The notes beneath the pieces are model-generated. The model had not been told where the DNA came from. It worked only from the letters and a program-made list of their open reading frames with translations, and searched no databases. Of a stretch of 64,000 nt of DNA, positions 6,502-15,920 are shown one piece after another. Numbering within the stretch: position 1 is the stretch's first letter; the number at the start of each line of letters is the position of its first letter. The DNA is from Albirhodobacter sp042466415 (GTDB lineage Bacteria > Pseudomonadota > Alphaproteobacteria > Rhodobacterales > Rhodobacteraceae), in NCBI RefSeq assembly GCF_042466415.1, contig NZ_JAXHCH010000002.1:2418001-2482000 (forward strand), read 5' to 3'. The translations under genes and the position numbers were made by a program.

Positions 6502-8553
6502 TTGGACACGCGCCCAGCCCCTCAGGCGCTTTTGGCGCAGGTTTTCGGCTTTGCCTCCTTCCGCCCCGGACAGGAGGACATTGTGCGTGCCGTCGCTGAG
6601 GGGCGTGATACGCTGGCGATCATGCCGACGGGCGGAGGAAAATCCCTGTGCTTTCAGTTGCCTGCGTTGCTGCGCGACGGTGTCACAGTTGTGATCTCGC
6701 CCTTGATTGCGCTGATGCGCGATCAGGTGCGATCGTTGCGGGAAATCGGGGTTGAGGCGGGGGCGTTAACCTCTGGCAATACCGAGGAGGAAACGGAGGA
6801 GGTCTTCGCCGCGATTGATGCGGGGCGGCTCAAGCTCCTCTACATCGCGCCAGAACGGCTGGCCTCATCCGGTACGCTTCATCTCATGCGGCGCGCGGGT
6901 GTTTCGCTGATCGCTGTCGATGAGGCCCATTGTGTTTCGCAATGGGGTCACGATTTCCGCCCTGACTATCTGCGCATCGGCGAAGTGAAGCGGCTTCTCA
7001 ATGTGCCGCTCGCCGCATTCACTGCGACTGCGGATGAAGAAACCCGTTCAGAGATCATCAATCGCTTGTTTGAGGGCTGCGCCCCCGAAACGTTCCTGCA
7101 TGGCTTTGATCGCCCTAATATCCATCTCGCTTTTTCGCCCAAGGATCAGCCCCGCCGCCAGATCCTTGACTTCGCAGCCGCGCGGAAGGGGCAGTCCGGT
7201 ATCGTTTATTGCGCTTCACGTGCGAAAACAGAGGCGCTTGCAACAGCGCTGCGTGAGCATGGTCACGCGGCGTGTCACTATCACGGCGGCATGGATGCGG
7301 ATGATCGCCGCGAAGTCGAAAGCCGATTCCAGCGCGAAGACGGTCTGATCGTTGTCGCGACGATTGCGTTCGGGATGGGGATTGATAAGCCGGATATCCG
7401 ATGGGTGGCCCATGCCGATTTGCCCAAATCGATTGAGGCTTACTACCAAGAGATTGGCCGCGCTGGGCGCGACGGGGCCCCTGCCGAGACGATGACGCTT
7501 TACGGCGCCGACGATATCCGCCTGCGCCGTACGCAAATCGACGAAGGCATGGCGCCCGCCGATCGAAAAGAGGCAGATCACGCACGGCTCAATGCGTTGC
7601 TCGGGCTGGCGGAGTTGATCGCTTGTCGACGTCAGAAACTGCTCGGGTATTTCGGAGAAACCTCCGAGCCTTGCGGAAACTGTGATTTGTGCGACAGCCC
7701 GCCCGAATTGTTCGACGCAACGGAGGCTGTTCGTAAGGCGCTTTCGGCGGCCTTGCGGACAGGCGAAAGTTATGGCGCAGGGCATTTGATCGAGATCTTG
7801 CTCGGTAATTCGAACGACAAGATACGCTCTAGAGGGCACGATGATCTACCGACCTTTGGGGTTGGCAAGGATTTGAGCCGCCCGCAGTGGCAAGCCGTGT
7901 TCCGACAGATGCAAGGTCATGATTTGATCCGGCCCGATTTCGAACGCCACGGCGCATTGGTTATGACCGAGCCTGCTCGCCCGATTTTGCGCGGAGAGGC
8001 GACGATCACGCTGCGTCGGGACCTGATCCGCAGCGCGAAATCGGGCCCTGTCGTCAAAACCTTGGTGTCGGAGGAAGATGCGCCGTTAATGTCGGCGCTG
8101 AAGGCGAAACGGCGTGCCTTGGCGGAATCCGCGCGGGTGCCTGCCTATGTGATTTTCACTGATAAGACTTTGATAGAAATGGCTGAAACGCGGCCGCAAA
8201 CGATGGATGCTATGGCGAAGGTCACGGGCGTCGGGGCGAAAAAGCTCGAGAGTTACGGCGCGGCATTTTTGGCGGTGATCGCGGGCGAAGCCGAGGCGCT
8301 GCACCCTGCGCGCATGAAACTTGCGGGGCGACCCTCAGGCGCACTCTACGACCGGTTATCCGAGGTGCAACTCACGCTCGCGCGCGGTGCGGACGGGCTT
8401 GATAAATACCTTGTGTGTTCGGCCTCGACGCTGCGGCAAATCGCGGAGATGCGCCCCAGCACCCGCGCCGCCCTTGCGCGTATTCAAGGCATGGGCGAAC
8501 AAAAGCTCGACCGGTTTGCGGAGGCATTCCTGAGGGTTCTGTCCGAGGGCTAG
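6502..8553 (+). CDS. recQ: ATP-dependent DNA helicase RecQ
   Basis: 3'-5' superfamily-2 helicase for recombination and stalled-fork repair. In its 683 residues: Walker A TGGGKS (43-48), DEAH box (140-143), the RecQ aromatic-rich loop following CVSQWGHDFRPDY, motif VI IGRAGRDG, the four-cysteine zinc cluster (CRRQKLLGYF...CGNCDLC, near 375-400), the RQC winged helix, then two HRDC domains (about 530-600 and 612-683). Two HRDC domains are more than in E. coli RecQ. It begins with TTG at 6502, three bases after yggT, with no strong ribosome site, suggesting coupling. Its stop overlaps the convergent kinase gene. Confidence 0.96.
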   Translation: MDTRPAPQALLAQVFGFASFRPGQEDIVRAVAEGRDTLAIMPTGGGKSLCFQLPALLRDGVTVVISPLIALMRDQVRSLREIGVEAGALTSGNTEEETEEVFAAIDAGRLKLLYIAPERLASSGTLHLMRRAGVSLIAVDEAHCVSQWGHDFRPDYLRIGEVKRLLNVPLAAFTATADEETRSEIINRLFEGCAPETFLHGFDRPNIHLAFSPKDQPRRQILDFAAARKGQSGIVYCASRAKTEALATALREHGHAACHYHGGMDADDRREVESRFQREDGLIVVATIAFGMGIDKPDIRWVAHADLPKSIEAYYQEIGRAGRDGAPAETMTLYGADDIRLRRTQIDEGMAPADRKEADHARLNALLGLAELIACRRQKLLGYFGETSEPCGNCDLCDSPPELFDATEAVRKALSAALRTGESYGAGHLIEILLGNSNDKIRSRGHDDLPTFGVGKDLSRPQWQAVFRQMQGHDLIRPDFERHGALVMTEPARPILRGEATITLRRDLIRSAKSGPVVKTLVSEEDAPLMSALKAKRRALAESARVPAYVIFTDKTLIEMAETRPQTMDAMAKVTGVGAKKLESYGAAFLAVIAGEAEALHPARMKLAGRPSGALYDRLSEVQLTLARGADGLDKYLVCSASTLRQIAEMRPSTRAALARIQGMGEQKLDRFAEAFLRVLSEG

Positions 8554-10787
8554 TCCTCGTTCACCTCAGGGTGGACCGGCGTCGCTATGGCTGGGCAATC
8601 TTCGCGGATACGTTCACAAATTGCGTTCTTCTTCAGTGGCTTGGTGAGGTAATGGTCCATTCCGGCCGCCAATATGCCAACGCTATCGCCGTCCATTGCA
8701 TGTGCCGTCAGTGCGCAAATTGACACGCGGTGTCCCGTGCCCGTTTCGGCGCTGCGAATGGCGCGGGCGGCTTCGCAGCCATCCATCTCGGGCATTGAGA
8801 TATCCATAAATATGAGATCGGGTTGGAAGCTTTGCCATAGGTCGACAGCCTCCCGCCCATTGTTAGCAAACACGAGCTCGATGTCACAATCCTTCACCAT
8901 CTTGCGGAAAACGAGCTGGTTCGTACGGTTATCCTCTGCGGCCAAGACGCGCATTTTGCGCGCTTGGGGCTCAATTTCCGGTTCGGCTTGCGGGGCAGGC
9001 TCAATGATGAGGCCTGCGGTATTCGGATCATCGGGCGCGCACGACAGATCCTGTAATTTACCCAGTAATTCGGAGCGCAGGATCGGTTTTTGGAGCAAGC
9101 CGCTGAAGCCCGCGTGCCCCTGTTCATCAATGGCGTCGATATCGGAGCTAAGCAGAAGGATCGGCGCGGTGACACCCGCTTCGCGCAGCTTCTCAGTCAA
9201 CATCAGCCCGTTCATTTCCGGCATGGTGTGATCCGCGAGGATCAGATCAAAGCACTGGCCGCTGCTGATGACCTCCATTGCTTCAGCGCCGGATCGACAC
9301 AGCCGGACGTCGATGCCGAAGGTTTGGAGTTGGCGCTCAAGTATAACCCTATTCACCAAGAGGTCATCCACCACCAGCGCGCAGTTCAAAGAGACCTGCC
9401 GTGTGGGCTGGATCAAATCAGGTTTCGGTTCGGCCACCGGCAAGGCGAGTTTGAAACCGAAGCACGACCCCGCGCCCAGATTGCTATCGACCCAAATGGT
9501 GCCCTCCATCAGTTCAACGAGTTGCCTCGTGATTGCGAGGCCGAGGCCAGTTCCTTCGAATTTGCGATTGGACGAACTTTCGACCTGATTGAACTCACCA
9601 AACACATGATCAATCATATCGTCGGGGATGCCGATGCCTGTGTCTTCAATCGAGACGTGCACCTCATAAGTATCGGCGCATTCATATCCCACGACACGGG
9701 CTAACACGTGGCCGCTATCGGTGAATTTTACGGCATTCCCCAAGAGATTCGTGATGATTTGCCGCATCCGCCCGACGTCGGCGATGAATCGCGTTGGCAT
9801 GAAGAGATCATAATCAATCAACAGCTTCAGGCCTTTATCCCTCGCTGCGGGCTGCAACAGGATCATGATCTCATGCAGGCAGCGTTCAAGATCGAATGGC
9901 TCGGGATAGAGGCGCAACCGATCGGCCTCGATTTTCGAGAAATCGAGGACATCATTGATGATCGTTAGCAGTGCTTCGCCAGATGATTTGATTGTATCGG
10001 CGAAAAGGCGTTGCTCCTCGTCCAGATGTGTTTCGCAAAGAAGCTCCGCCATGCCGACGACGCCATTCATCGGGGTGCGGATCTCGTGGCTCATATTTGC
10101 AAGAAACGCCGATTTCGCACGGTTCGCGGCCTCTGCGGTGATGCGGGCCTGCTCCAGCTCTGCTTCGCGCTGAATGGTCGCCGTAATGTCTTGCGCCAAA
10201 CAAACGAGATCGCCGTCATCCCCCCATCGATCCAGCAATCGGATATGCCGGCCATCTCGCAAGGTCAGGATACAATCCTCAATAGGGTTGCACCGGACCC
10301 GCGCCGCCATTTTATGATGCCAGTCAAGCGGATCATCACCACCCAGATCCGCCATCGCATGTAGGGCAACAAGCTTTAAGAGCGCATCATACGTCACCCC
10401 GGGTGTGATCGCGACTTCGCCTCTGAAGAAATCGAGCCATGCACGATTGGCCGCGACAAGACGGAAGTCGTTGTCGAACACGGCGAAGCCATCACGAATG
10501 GTCTCTAAAGCGTCCCACAAGCGCCGCTGGGCTATGAGAGCGGCGGAGTTTGCACGCTCCAGATCTACCATAGCCTTTGAGTTTTCGTCCTTTAGCTCCT
10601 CTGCCTCGGAGATGGCCTGTTTAAGGCCGTGCCTTTGCCTGACGAGCTGATCAGACAGCGAAAGCGCGTGTAGCGCCAGCTTTTGGTTGGCGTTGAAGAG
10701 CTCCCTTTTCTTCTGCTCAAGAAGGCGCTCAGCCGCGAGGCGAGCACGTCTTTCTTGCGAGAGCTTTTCTGCGAAACCGCTTAACAT
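8550..10787 (-). CDS. Cytosolic hybrid histidine kinase with two receiver domains
   Basis: Two-component sensor of 745 residues without membrane segments. Order: coiled coil (about 5-95), PAS (about 95-205), HisKA with phospho-His 234 (NMSHEIRTPMNG), HATPase with NLLGNAVKF, DTGIGIPDD and GTGLGLAI, then two receivers (about 470-590 and 610-725). Both receivers keep the acidic pair, phosphoacceptor Asp (LADHTMPEMNG, FMDISMPEMDG) and Lys (QKP, TKP). No HPt domain follows, so phosphotransfer must go to a separate HPt protein or stay internal. The signal is unknown; a soluble PAS suggests an intracellular cue. It overlaps the recQ stop by four bases, tail to tail. Confidence 0.9.
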   Translation of the reverse strand: MLSGFAEKLSQERRARLAAERLLEQKKRELFNANQKLALHALSLSDQLVRQRHGLKQAISEAEELKDENSKAMVDLERANSAALIAQRRLWDALETIRDGFAVFDNDFRLVAANRAWLDFFRGEVAITPGVTYDALLKLVALHAMADLGGDDPLDWHHKMAARVRCNPIEDCILTLRDGRHIRLLDRWGDDGDLVCLAQDITATIQREAELEQARITAEAANRAKSAFLANMSHEIRTPMNGVVGMAELLCETHLDEEQRLFADTIKSSGEALLTIINDVLDFSKIEADRLRLYPEPFDLERCLHEIMILLQPAARDKGLKLLIDYDLFMPTRFIADVGRMRQIITNLLGNAVKFTDSGHVLARVVGYECADTYEVHVSIEDTGIGIPDDMIDHVFGEFNQVESSSNRKFEGTGLGLAITRQLVELMEGTIWVDSNLGAGSCFGFKLALPVAEPKPDLIQPTRQVSLNCALVVDDLLVNRVILERQLQTFGIDVRLCRSGAEAMEVISSGQCFDLILADHTMPEMNGLMLTEKLREAGVTAPILLLSSDIDAIDEQGHAGFSGLLQKPILRSELLGKLQDLSCAPDDPNTAGLIIEPAPQAEPEIEPQARKMRVLAAEDNRTNQLVFRKMVKDCDIELVFANNGREAVDLWQSFQPDLIFMDISMPEMDGCEAARAIRSAETGTGHRVSICALTAHAMDGDSVGILAAGMDHYLTKPLKKNAICERIREDCPAIATPVHPEVNED

Positions 10788-10847
10788 ACGTTCTACCCGA
10801 ATCCCTGATGGGGTTCAGTTATGAATGCACAGGCGCGATGAAAGAAT

Positions 10848-10879
10848 GTTTAATCCGTGCTGATTGACACGGATTAAAC
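10848..10879. terminator. 12-bp perfect inverted repeat, probable terminator
   Basis: GTTTAATCCGTG (10848-10859) and CACGGATTAAAC (10868-10879) pair perfectly around an eight-base loop. On the minus strand it lies after the thiolase stop and is followed by ATTCTTTC, a poor T-tract; on the plus strand GGATTTTTT follows. It may stop thiolase transcripts before the kinase gene, or be an operator. Confidence 0.6.
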
Positions 10880-10896
10880 GGATTTTTTCGACGCGC

Positions 10897-12072
10897 TTAG
10901 ATGCGCTCAATCGCGATAGCGATGCCCTGCCCGCCGCCGATACACATTGTGACGAGTGCGCGCCGCAAGTCTCGACGCTCCAATGCATGGAGGGCTTTCA
11001 CAACCAAAATCGCGCCTGTTGCGCCGACGGGATGACCCAAAGCAATCGCGCCGCCGTCTGGATTGACCTGATCCTCCCGTAGGCCCAAGGCGCGCGCGAC
11101 GGCAAGTGCTTGCGCTGCGAAGGCCTCATTGCTCTCAATAATGTCAAAATCACACACTCGAAGACCGGTTTTCGCGCAAAGTGCTTCGACCGCTGGCACA
11201 GGGCCAATTCCCATCACGTCAGGGCGCACGCCTGTCACGGCATATCCGAGGATTTTCGCACGCGGGGTTAGGCCAGCTTGATGCGCCGCGTCTGAGCGTG
11301 CCAACACCAACGCAGCCGCGCCGTCATTAATGCCTGAGGCGTTGCCTGCCGTGACCGTACCGTTTTTCTCGAACGCGGGGCGAAGATTTTGCAGCGCTTC
11401 AAGAGACGTCGCCTTGGGGTGTTCGTCGGTTGTAAACATCACCGGTCCACGGCGAGATGGGATCTCGACGGGAATGATCTCGGTTGAAAAATGACCGGCC
11501 GCGATTGCCGCTGCGGCACGACGCTGGCTCTCAAGCGCGAACGCATCCTGATCTTCGCGCGATATGCCGTGCTCGCGCGCAACATTTTCCGCCGTCACGC
11601 CCATGTGCCCCGTGCCGAACGGGCATGTCAGGGCGCCTAGCATCATGTCTATGACCTGCGCATCCCCCATTTTCTGCCCGAACCGAGCGGCAGGAATGGT
11701 GTAGGGCGCGCGCGACATTGACTCGGCGCCGCCCGCCAAAGCGAAGCTGGCATCGTTCAGAATAAGGGATTGAATGGCGGAAACGATCGCCTGCGCGCCC
11801 GACCCGCACAGACGGTTCACGTTCATTGCGGGAACGCTGTCGGGTACCCCCGCCTGCATCGCGGCGACGCGCGACAGATACATGTCGCGAGGCTCGGTAT
11901 TGAGGACATGGCCGAAGACCACAGTCCCGATCAGCTTCGGTGCAATGCCAGCACGTTCGATCGCGGCACGGCTCACCTGCGTGGCAGTCTCAATCGGAGG
12001 GAGGGCGCTCAGCGTTCCGCCGAATGTCCCGATGGGCGTGCGAGCGCCAGATAGAATGACGATATCGGTCAT
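10897..12072 (-). CDS. Acetyl-CoA C-acyltransferase (thiolase)
   Basis: Thiolase II-type enzyme that condenses two acetyl-CoA to acetoacetyl-CoA or cleaves 3-ketoacyl-CoA. The 391-residue length is standard. Catalytic residues are all visible: nucleophile C89 (NRLCGSGAQ), H347 (GHPVGATGA) and C377 (CIGGGQG), together with the NEAFAAQ loop. GGAGG stands eight bases before the ATG. No other beta-oxidation or PHB gene is adjacent, so biosynthetic (phaA/atoB-like) and degradative roles cannot be separated by context; I therefore give no symbol. Confidence 0.94.
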   Translation of the reverse strand: MTDIVILSGARTPIGTFGGTLSALPPIETATQVSRAAIERAGIAPKLIGTVVFGHVLNTEPRDMYLSRVAAMQAGVPDSVPAMNVNRLCGSGAQAIVSAIQSLILNDASFALAGGAESMSRAPYTIPAARFGQKMGDAQVIDMMLGALTCPFGTGHMGVTAENVAREHGISREDQDAFALESQRRAAAAIAAGHFSTEIIPVEIPSRRGPVMFTTDEHPKATSLEALQNLRPAFEKNGTVTAGNASGINDGAAALVLARSDAAHQAGLTPRAKILGYAVTGVRPDVMGIGPVPAVEALCAKTGLRVCDFDIIESNEAFAAQALAVARALGLREDQVNPDGGAIALGHPVGATGAILVVKALHALERRDLRRALVTMCIGGGQGIAIAIERI

Positions 12073-12199
12073 AGCTTTCCTCCAAAATAAGCTAGTTCGA
12101 GAGAAAGCCTAAGCCGATGTCGTTGAGCGCGCCAGTTCACGAGATGCGACTGACGGAACGTCACGCGGTATCTGCGTCTGGCGCGCTGCGTTGCGAGGT

Positions 12200-12970
12200 T
12201 TAGCGGAGCGATTGCTCGGGAATTGGATGCACGGAAAGCGGCTTGCGGCCCTCCTGCGTCAAAAGCCAAACATTCCGTCCTTCGATGACGACTGCCGAAA
12301 GAGGCCCGCCGTAGGCCGCGGAACTATCGATATTGAGGCGGTTAGGATAGAGCGTGGCGGCCTCAATCGCCGTATGCCCGTGCACCACCAGAGGGCCGTG
12401 ATCGACGGAACTTTCTAAGAAATCGGGCCGAATCCACAAAAGGTCATCTTCTTTTTGATCCGCAAGCGCCACGCCGGGACGGATTCCAGCGTGAACAAAC
12501 AGCGCCTCGTCCCGCGCAAAATAGGTCGGCCGAGCATTAAGCCAGTCGAGATGCGCTTGCGGCACCAGATCGCACGCCTCGGCATGGACTTTCTCAAGAG
12601 GCCGGTCGGCCGGGTTGACGACGCCGTAGGACGCGAGTGTCGTAGGCCCCCCGAGGCGCGGGTGAATCCAAGTCAGATCACGGCGTAGGCATGGATCATA
12701 ATCGAACGGATCTTGCATAAAGATCGTAAACATCCGGTCATGATTGCCCTTCAAAACGATCCAAGGCGCACCGGCCGCTTCTCCTGCGATGAGATGGTCG
12801 ATCACGCCTTTGCTGTCAGGCCCGCGATCGCAAAGATCGCCCACATGAACGACAGGCGCCGCGTCGGAGTTTGCATCGGCATGGCGTGCTCTATCGGCTT
12901 CGATCAATTCATGCGCGCCCGTCAAAAGGTTTAAATGGCCGTGAATGTCACCAATGGCGTAGGTCCGCAT
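12200..12970 (-). CDS. Metallophosphoesterase, bacterial Ser/Thr phosphatase type
   Basis: Calcineurin-like phosphoesterase of 256 residues in the PrpA/ApaH-like group. The dinuclear metal motifs are intact: GDIHGH (residues 7-12), GDLCDRGPDS (about 44-53), GNHD (about 74-77), and two later histidines in LFVHAGIRPG and VVHGHTAIE. The family includes protein Ser/Thr phosphatases and Ap4A hydrolases; the WLNARPT insert and short length favour the phosphatase type, but the substrate is not determined. GGGAG precedes the ATG by six to seven bases. It follows serA on the same strand but is separated by a strong terminator. Confidence 0.87.
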   Translation of the reverse strand: MRTYAIGDIHGHLNLLTGAHELIEADRARHADANSDAAPVVHVGDLCDRGPDSKGVIDHLIAGEAAGAPWIVLKGNHDRMFTIFMQDPFDYDPCLRRDLTWIHPRLGGPTTLASYGVVNPADRPLEKVHAEACDLVPQAHLDWLNARPTYFARDEALFVHAGIRPGVALADQKEDDLLWIRPDFLESSVDHGPLVVHGHTAIEAATLYPNRLNIDSSAAYGGPLSAVVIEGRNVWLLTQEGRKPLSVHPIPEQSLR

Positions 12971-12991
12971 TGTTGTCTCCCGAAAATGAAA

Positions 12992-13022
12992 AGGCCCCCC
13001 GCGCCGATGGCACGGGGGGCCT
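12992..13022 (-). terminator. Intrinsic terminator of serCA
   Basis: AGGCCCCCCG and CGGGGGGCCT arms, with an imperfect extension inside, lie 22 bases after the serA stop. On the minus strand the stem is followed by TTTTCATTTT. This separates serCA from the phosphoesterase gene. Confidence 0.9.
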
Positions 13023-13043
13023 ATGTGCTAATCTGACCCTAGC

Positions 13044-14639
13044 TTATGCGAGCACGAATTCCAGAGGTTTTACTTGCTCGAACAAGCCGGAGGCTTCAAG
13101 TTTTTCCACGACGTCATGGCCCATAGCCTCATCGAGGTAAGCGATTGCGATGGCTTCGCCACCTGCATTCGCGCGGCCCAATGTGAAGTTCGCCACGTTC
13201 ACACCCGCATCGCCCAAGAGCGTTCCGAGTTTGCCAATGATTCCCGGTACGTCCTTGTTTGTCGTGTACAGCATGTGCTGGCCGACTTCGGCGTCCAGGT
13301 TGATGCCTTTGATCTGGATGAAGCGCGGCTTGCCATCCGAGAAGCACGTGCCCGCGATCGAACGCTCGCGCGTTTCGGTCACGACGGTGACTTTGATATA
13401 GCCGTCGAACACGCCGGATTTGTCTTGGTTCGTGGTGGAGAGTTGGATGCCGCGGTCTTTCGCGATCACCGGTGCCGACACCATGTTCACATCCGGATTG
13501 GCCTTTTTCATGATGCCTGCGATCACCGAGCAATCGAGCGCTTTGAGGTTCATATCCGCAGCAACACCGTCATAAAGCACGTTGATTGCCTTGATCGGCT
13601 CGTCGGTCATCTGGCCGATAAACGCGCCGAGATGCGCCGCGAGGGAGATCCACGGCCCCATTACTTTCGCTTCTTCTGCGGTGACGGACGGCATGTTGAG
13701 CGCGTTCGCAACGGCGCCTGTCAGAAGGTAATCGGCCATCTGTTCCGCGACTTGAAGCGCGACATTTTCTTGGGCTTCGGATGTTGCTGCGCCCAAATGC
13801 GGCGTGCACACAACATTCGGCAAGCCGAACAAGACGTTCTCTTTCGCGGGCTCAACCGCGAACACGTCGAAGGCTGCGCCAGCGACATGGCCAGATTTCA
13901 GAAGATCCGCGAGCGCTTCTTCATCGACCAAACCGCCACGTGCGCAGTTGATGATACGCACGCCTTCTTTTGTTTTCTCGAGGTTCTCACGCGACAAGAT
14001 ATTGCGTGTTCCATCCGTCAACGGAACGTGCAGCGTGATGAAATCAGCGCGCGCGAGCAGCTCGTCGAGGTCAACCTTCTCGACGCCCATCTTCGCGGCT
14101 TTTTCTTCAGTCAGGAACGGGTCGAATGCGACGACTTTCATTTTAAGGCCCAACGCGCGATCGCAAACGATACCGCCAATGTTGCCTGCGCCGATGACAC
14201 CCAAGGTCTTTGCGGTCAGCTCGACGCCCATGAATTTGGATTTTTCCCACTTACCTGCATGGGTCGAGGCCGAAGCTTCGGGAAGCTGGCGCGCAACAGC
14301 AAACATCATCGCAATCGCATGCTCGGCGGTGGTGATCATGTTGCCGAATGGCGTGTTCATGACGATCACGCCCTTCTTCGACGCGGCGTCTTTGTCGACG
14401 TTATCTGTGCCGATACCGGCCCGACCAACGACTTTCAGGTTGGTTGCGGATTCAAGAAGCTTCTCGGTAACCTTTGTCGCCGAACGGATCGCGAGGCCGT
14501 CATATTGGCCAATCGCTGCGGCGAGTGCCTCTTTGTCTTTGCCTAGCTCTGGGCGGAAATCGACCTCGATGCCGCGATCCCGAAAGATCTGAACGGCTGC
14601 ATCGGAAAGTTCGTCGGAGATGAGGACTTTGGGCGCCAT
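13044..14639 (-). CDS. serA: D-3-phosphoglycerate dehydrogenase
   Basis: First enzyme of the phosphorylated serine pathway: oxidises 3-phosphoglycerate with NAD+. The 531-residue long form has the catalytic/NAD core (residues 1-315; Rossmann GAGNIGG 150-156; catalytic R234, E263, H281 in CTPHLGA), an allosteric substrate-binding insert (about 320-450) and a C-terminal ACT domain for serine feedback (about 455-531, DVPGIIGKLGTLLGDAGVNV). Start at ATG 14639 is set by AGGAG six bases upstream; a 53-codon open extension beyond it is not homologous. It follows serC by 68 bases that include a hairpin. Confidence 0.97.
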   Translation of the reverse strand: MAPKVLISDELSDAAVQIFRDRGIEVDFRPELGKDKEALAAAIGQYDGLAIRSATKVTEKLLESATNLKVVGRAGIGTDNVDKDAASKKGVIVMNTPFGNMITTAEHAIAMMFAVARQLPEASASTHAGKWEKSKFMGVELTAKTLGVIGAGNIGGIVCDRALGLKMKVVAFDPFLTEEKAAKMGVEKVDLDELLARADFITLHVPLTDGTRNILSRENLEKTKEGVRIINCARGGLVDEEALADLLKSGHVAGAAFDVFAVEPAKENVLFGLPNVVCTPHLGAATSEAQENVALQVAEQMADYLLTGAVANALNMPSVTAEEAKVMGPWISLAAHLGAFIGQMTDEPIKAINVLYDGVAADMNLKALDCSVIAGIMKKANPDVNMVSAPVIAKDRGIQLSTTNQDKSGVFDGYIKVTVVTETRERSIAGTCFSDGKPRFIQIKGINLDAEVGQHMLYTTNKDVPGIIGKLGTLLGDAGVNVANFTLGRANAGGEAIAIAYLDEAMGHDVVEKLEASGLFEQVKPLEFVLA

Positions 14640-14675
14640 GATGGGCTCCTGTAATTTGAAATGGGAGGGAAAGGT

Positions 14676-14694
14676 GGGCGGCGCTTGGCCGCCC
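14676..14694 (-). promoter_or_regulatory. Intercistronic hairpin between serC and serA
   Basis: GGGCGGC (14676-14682) and GCCGCCC (14688-14694) pair around a five-base loop. No T-tract follows on the minus strand, so it is more likely a processing or partial-attenuation structure that lowers serA relative to serC than a full terminator. Confidence 0.55.
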
Positions 14695-14707
14695 GACCAC
14701 ATCCTGA

Positions 14708-15853
14708 TTAGGCTTGTGCTTCGATCTCGGCGGTGAACGCCCATTCGAGCCAAGGCAGCATTGCTTCTACGTCGGAGGTCTCGATCGTCGAGCCGCACCA
14801 GATCCGCAGGCCAGCAGGCGCATCGCGGTAAGCGCCGGCATCAAGAGCCACGTTTTCTTTTTCCAACCGCTTTGCAACGGCTTTGGCAAACGCGGCACCG
14901 TCTTTGATGCGATCATCGGTGAACTTCAGGCAAACCGATGTGGTCGACGCAGTTGCCGGATCAACCGCGAGATTTGCGATCCAATCACGCGTCGCGCAGA
15001 AATCGGAGATAGCCTTCGCATTTGCTTCAGACCGCGCGATCAGACCTTTCAGCCCGCCTTGCGCCTGAGACCATTTCAACGCAACGAGGTAATCCTCAAC
15101 GCACAGCATGGACGGGGTGTTGATGGTCTCACCTTTGAAGATACCTTCGATGAGTTTTCCGCCTTTGGTCATGCGGAAGATTTTCGGCAGCGGCCACGCC
15201 GGCACGTAGCTTTCGAGCCGCTCCACAGCGCGTGGCGACAGGATCAAAACGCCGTGCGCGCCTTCGCCGCCCAACGCTTTTTGCCACGAGAAGGTGACGA
15301 CATCTAGCTTGTCCCAAGGCAGGTCCATCGCGAAGGCGGCCGACGTCGCGTCGCAAATCGTCAGCCCTTCGCGATCCGCGGGGATCTTGTCGCCATTCGG
15401 AACGCGCACACCCGAGGTGGTCCCGTTCCATGTGAAGACAACATCTTTGTTGAAATCAACGGTGTCGAAGTCAACGATCTCGCCGTAGTTGGCTTTTTTG
15501 ACTTCAGCTTCGATCTTGAGCTGTTTGACGACATCCGTCACCCAACCCTCGCCGAAGGATTCCCAAGCCAGCATTTCAACCGGACGCGCGCCGAGCATCG
15601 ACCACATCGCCATCTCAACGGCGCCGGTGTCCGAGCCGGGGACGATACCGATGCGGTAATCGGCGGGAACGCCCAGAACCTCAGCCGTCAGGTCAATCGC
15701 TTCTTTGAGTTTGGATTTCCCAACAGCAGCGCGGTGCGAGCGGCCCAAGGGCGCATCAGCAAGCATGTCGAGGGAATAGCCAGGAAATTTCGAGCAAGGG
15801 CCCGAAGAAAAACGCGGATTGGCCGGGCGCGTTGCCGGAGCATCAAGTGCCAT
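14708..15853 (-). CDS. serC: Phosphoserine aminotransferase
   Basis: PLP enzyme converting 3-phosphohydroxypyruvate and glutamate to phosphoserine (also used for pyridoxine synthesis in some bacteria). The 381-residue protein starts [20 protein letters not shown], the alphaproteobacterial form, and carries the PLP lysine K192 in [15 protein letters not shown], with GSDTGAVE and NGTTSG phosphate-binding loops. Start ATG at 15853 is preceded by AAGGAT lying in a hairpin loop. An open frame continues far upstream across serB but is antisense to it. First gene of serC-serA, with a likely RNA leader. Confidence 0.97.
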   Translation of the reverse strand: MALDAPATRPANPRFSSGPCSKFPGYSLDMLADAPLGRSHRAAVGKSKLKEAIDLTAEVLGVPADYRIGIVPGSDTGAVEMAMWSMLGARPVEMLAWESFGEGWVTDVVKQLKIEAEVKKANYGEIVDFDTVDFNKDVVFTWNGTTSGVRVPNGDKIPADREGLTICDATSAAFAMDLPWDKLDVVTFSWQKALGGEGAHGVLILSPRAVERLESYVPAWPLPKIFRMTKGGKLIEGIFKGETINTPSMLCVEDYLVALKWSQAQGGLKGLIARSEANAKAISDFCATRDWIANLAVDPATASTTSVCLKFTDDRIKDGAAFAKAVAKRLEKENVALDAGAYRDAPAGLRIWCGSTIETSDVEAMLPWLEWAFTAEIEAQA

Positions 15854-15920
15854 TGCTGGTATCCTTCCAGATATGAGCCTCTCGTTGGGGAGAGGTGTCC
15901 CGCTGACGCATCTACGGCCC
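15854..15920 (-). ncRNA. Probable serC RNA motif (leader element)
   Basis: The leader just before serC contains GCGTCAGCGGGACACCTCTC, a stem CCTCTC/GAGAGG (15878-15895) and a second small stem CTGG/CCAG (15856-15870) whose loop holds the AAGGAT ribosome site. Position, alphaproteobacterial host and downstream serC-serA fit the published serC RNA motif (Rfam), a cis-regulatory candidate of unknown ligand. The assignment is from memory of the motif, not from a covariance search. Confidence 0.6.
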
